The notes under the pieces: model-generated
Database searches by the model: none
What the model was told of the DNA's origin: nothing
Seen by the model: the letters and a program-made list of their open reading frames with translations, nothing else
Source: Cladocopium goreaui
Lineage: Eukaryota > Sar > Dinophyceae > Suessiales > Symbiodiniaceae
Direction of reading: 5' to 3'
Assembly: GCA_947184155.2 (NCBI GenBank)
Contig: CAMXCT020001780.1
Span: forward strand, 503,572-567,571
DNA length: 64,000 bases
Translations under genes and position numbers: made by a program
Part shown: piece by piece, positions 59,201 to 62,200 of the stretch
Layout of the letters: the number at the start of each line of letters is the position of its first letter
Numbering within the stretch: position 1 is the first letter of the stretch

Positions 59201-62200
59201 AATTTCCAAGTTTTCTATCTTCACAAAATTGGTTGGAGTAAACAGTTGCAGTAAACGATCCCATCAACCAATCCATTGATTGTTGGTTGTATTCCCCGCA
59301 GTATTGCTTATATAAATCCCAGTTTATCCACTTACATTCCCATCATATGTTCACGATGTAATTCCGTTATCGTTCCATTGGACCATTATATCTAGTCCCA
59401 CTATATATATATATACCCGTCATATCTAGGGATATATGCCCATTGTAGTCCCATTATATTGGTTACCCATTGACAAGAGTATTACTGCCAGTATGTTCCA
59501 TTATTATTGGACATATCATTGGACATATATCCATTATATTGAATATTTCCATTACAATCCCATTATTTAATTCCCACAATATGTTCTAATAGTTCATAAT
59601 ATATTCCCATGATAATCTCATAAAGTGAATTATATCTAGTCCAACCAAAAAAAACGCCATATCTCGGGATATATGCCCAGTATGGTCCCATGATATTCCC
59701 ATTTGATCTCCATTGGATGGGCCAAATTTCCGGGCAACGTCAGGCCTGGGTCCGTGTTTGCGGCCCGGCGTGGACCGCGAAGCTGGCAAGCAGAGGAAGC
59801 GGCCCGTCACGGGGGCACCGCTTGGGGTTTGATGACTTGATGGGTTGGATGGGGGATAGAAGAAATGGATGGCTGGTTTTTTTGGGCTCAACTGTTAGAA
59901 ATTAGGGTAATTAGTGTAGAGAATGTTGAGAGAAATGGGTTTTGAACCTTCATTTTTAGGGTGTTTAAACCAACAAGAATGCGCAGATATCATTGATTTC
60001 ATTGACAAATGATGGTTGATTGGTGCAGAACGTGGTTGGCTCAAACCCTCTGTGGTTGGTTGAGCATTGCTCAAATGATGGGTAGAAGATGGGGATTTAG
60101 CAAAACAAATACAGGGTACTGGGTACAACTCTGAAATTAAAGCAATGAAAAATAACCTCATTTGGGGCTGGATTTATGATACTTATGTAAACAGGAATCT
60201 GAGGGGTGCCCTTTTGTGGCTCTTCAGATCGTGATCCGCGCATGAAACCATGGGAAACGATCCCATCCATCTCGGCAGGACGGCCTCGGGCCTGGTGGCG
60301 GGGGACGAAGAGTGCCTCGAGACCTTCAAACCGCTCTTCCTCTGCATCCACGAGCAGCTGGAGAACTTCGTCCCCGAGCTGCCGAGCAGCGGCTGGGTCG
60401 AAGCTGGGGGAAAACTGTGGGAAAGTTGGCATGTAACCATCCACAAAAAGGTGAACCAACTGGTCATGGGAAGAATGGAGGTTTCAGCAACCAAGAATAT
60501 CATTATACCTTCGAACTCTCTTTTTCAGCAATGACCGCTGTTTTCTTTACATTCAAAATATGTGGATTCAATCATCAAAATGTGGGTAACTGAGTAACAT
60601 TTGGTTGAATAGGTTGGTGCTGAATTTTCCAAGCGATTGGTGAAGGGCCGGTGAAGATGGATTCATGCGTTTATGTTTTGGTTACTTTGATTGGAGATCT
60701 CTCATGCCAAGCTGAAAATTCACTGAATGTTGTAGGGTGACACAGATTCGCCATAATATTCCCAAGTAGGGAGCCATGCGCCATGAAGGGTGTGCTTGGA
60801 TGTTGGGATGTTGGGATTTGGAATTCACAGTTTTGGAATAGATTTGAGGCTTTGAGACTGAGCTTGGTTTGAAGCAATTTGTTTGTTGATTCTGCACATC
60901 CCATCGCAGATCACCAGAGGTCATGACAACTCAGAGATGCCTTGCAAGTGGGTCGCTGGGCAGAAATTGGAGCGAGCCATAGCGAGCCCACGTGACGTAT
61001 TGGGGTGCAAACCATGTGATATTCTGGTGGATTTCAAGCTTTGCACTTCGTTCCACCAGTTTTCCGCATTCTATCCACTACAATCATCATGCAAAATAAG
61101 TAGCCATGAACACCATAAGAGACTGCAATCTTCCTCACTCCCCAAGTGGATTTGTTGTGCCACCGGGCTCAATTTCCTGGTGCCACCGCGCAACATCAAC
61201 CGGTAAAAACGGGTGAAGCCTCCAACTTTACCCCAAATTTCAGCTGTCCAAATGTTGATTCCCAAATGAACTGCTGGCTTTCCCTTCCGCGCAAGGTGAA
61301 AGTCGAGATGCGACGCAACCTTGCCGGAGCCAGGTACCAGTGGGGTATCCAGAAGTTCGAATTGATGGATCGGCGCCTGAATTATCCCATATCTGACATG
61401 GCATCATATATAATTTATAACTATAATAATTATAATAATGGTTTATACCATGGATATATGGATCTATTATATATATATATTATATGTATAATGGATATGT
61501 TATGGTTTATACTTTACGACTTATAGAGATTTATAATGGTTTATACCATTCGCACTGAAACATGGATCATAAAAAGGGAATATATAATTGGATATATTGT
61601 GTGAAAAGGGATATTCTATTGTGAAGGTGATATCATAGGATAGAACGGATATATCTATGACCAATAGAAATCCAAGATGCCACACTAGCCGGTGGATTTC
61701 TTCCAGCCCAACAACTGAAATCTGGCTTGCAGATGGGCATAAACCACCAGCAAGTGTCTTTGAACTGAAGCCGGATATGTTAATATGTTGTATATGAAAT
61801 TAGGTGTGTATATATATATAATATACCGGGCACTTATTATATGACTTATATATTTCATAGGTACCATGATGTATTCACTATATATATATATATTCATTCA
61901 TGATGATATCTATTGAATTCCATGCCTTCCACAGAAAACGCTCAGCGCCAGGTTCGCCCCGTCGTGTTCCAAAGAGGACCGACGCGAGGTGGAACGGCTG
62001 CTGGTCAGCTGTATGCACAACCAGGAGGCGCTGCTGGGTGTTTTTATCCGTTGGAAGTTGGGTGATTTCCATGGGAAATCCATGGAAAGCATTGGGATTT
62101 CACGGAATATGTTGGATTTAATGCGGGTTCAACGGTGGGAACTACATAACGGGATATGCCAGTATATGTGTATATACAATGCACATATATACAATATATA

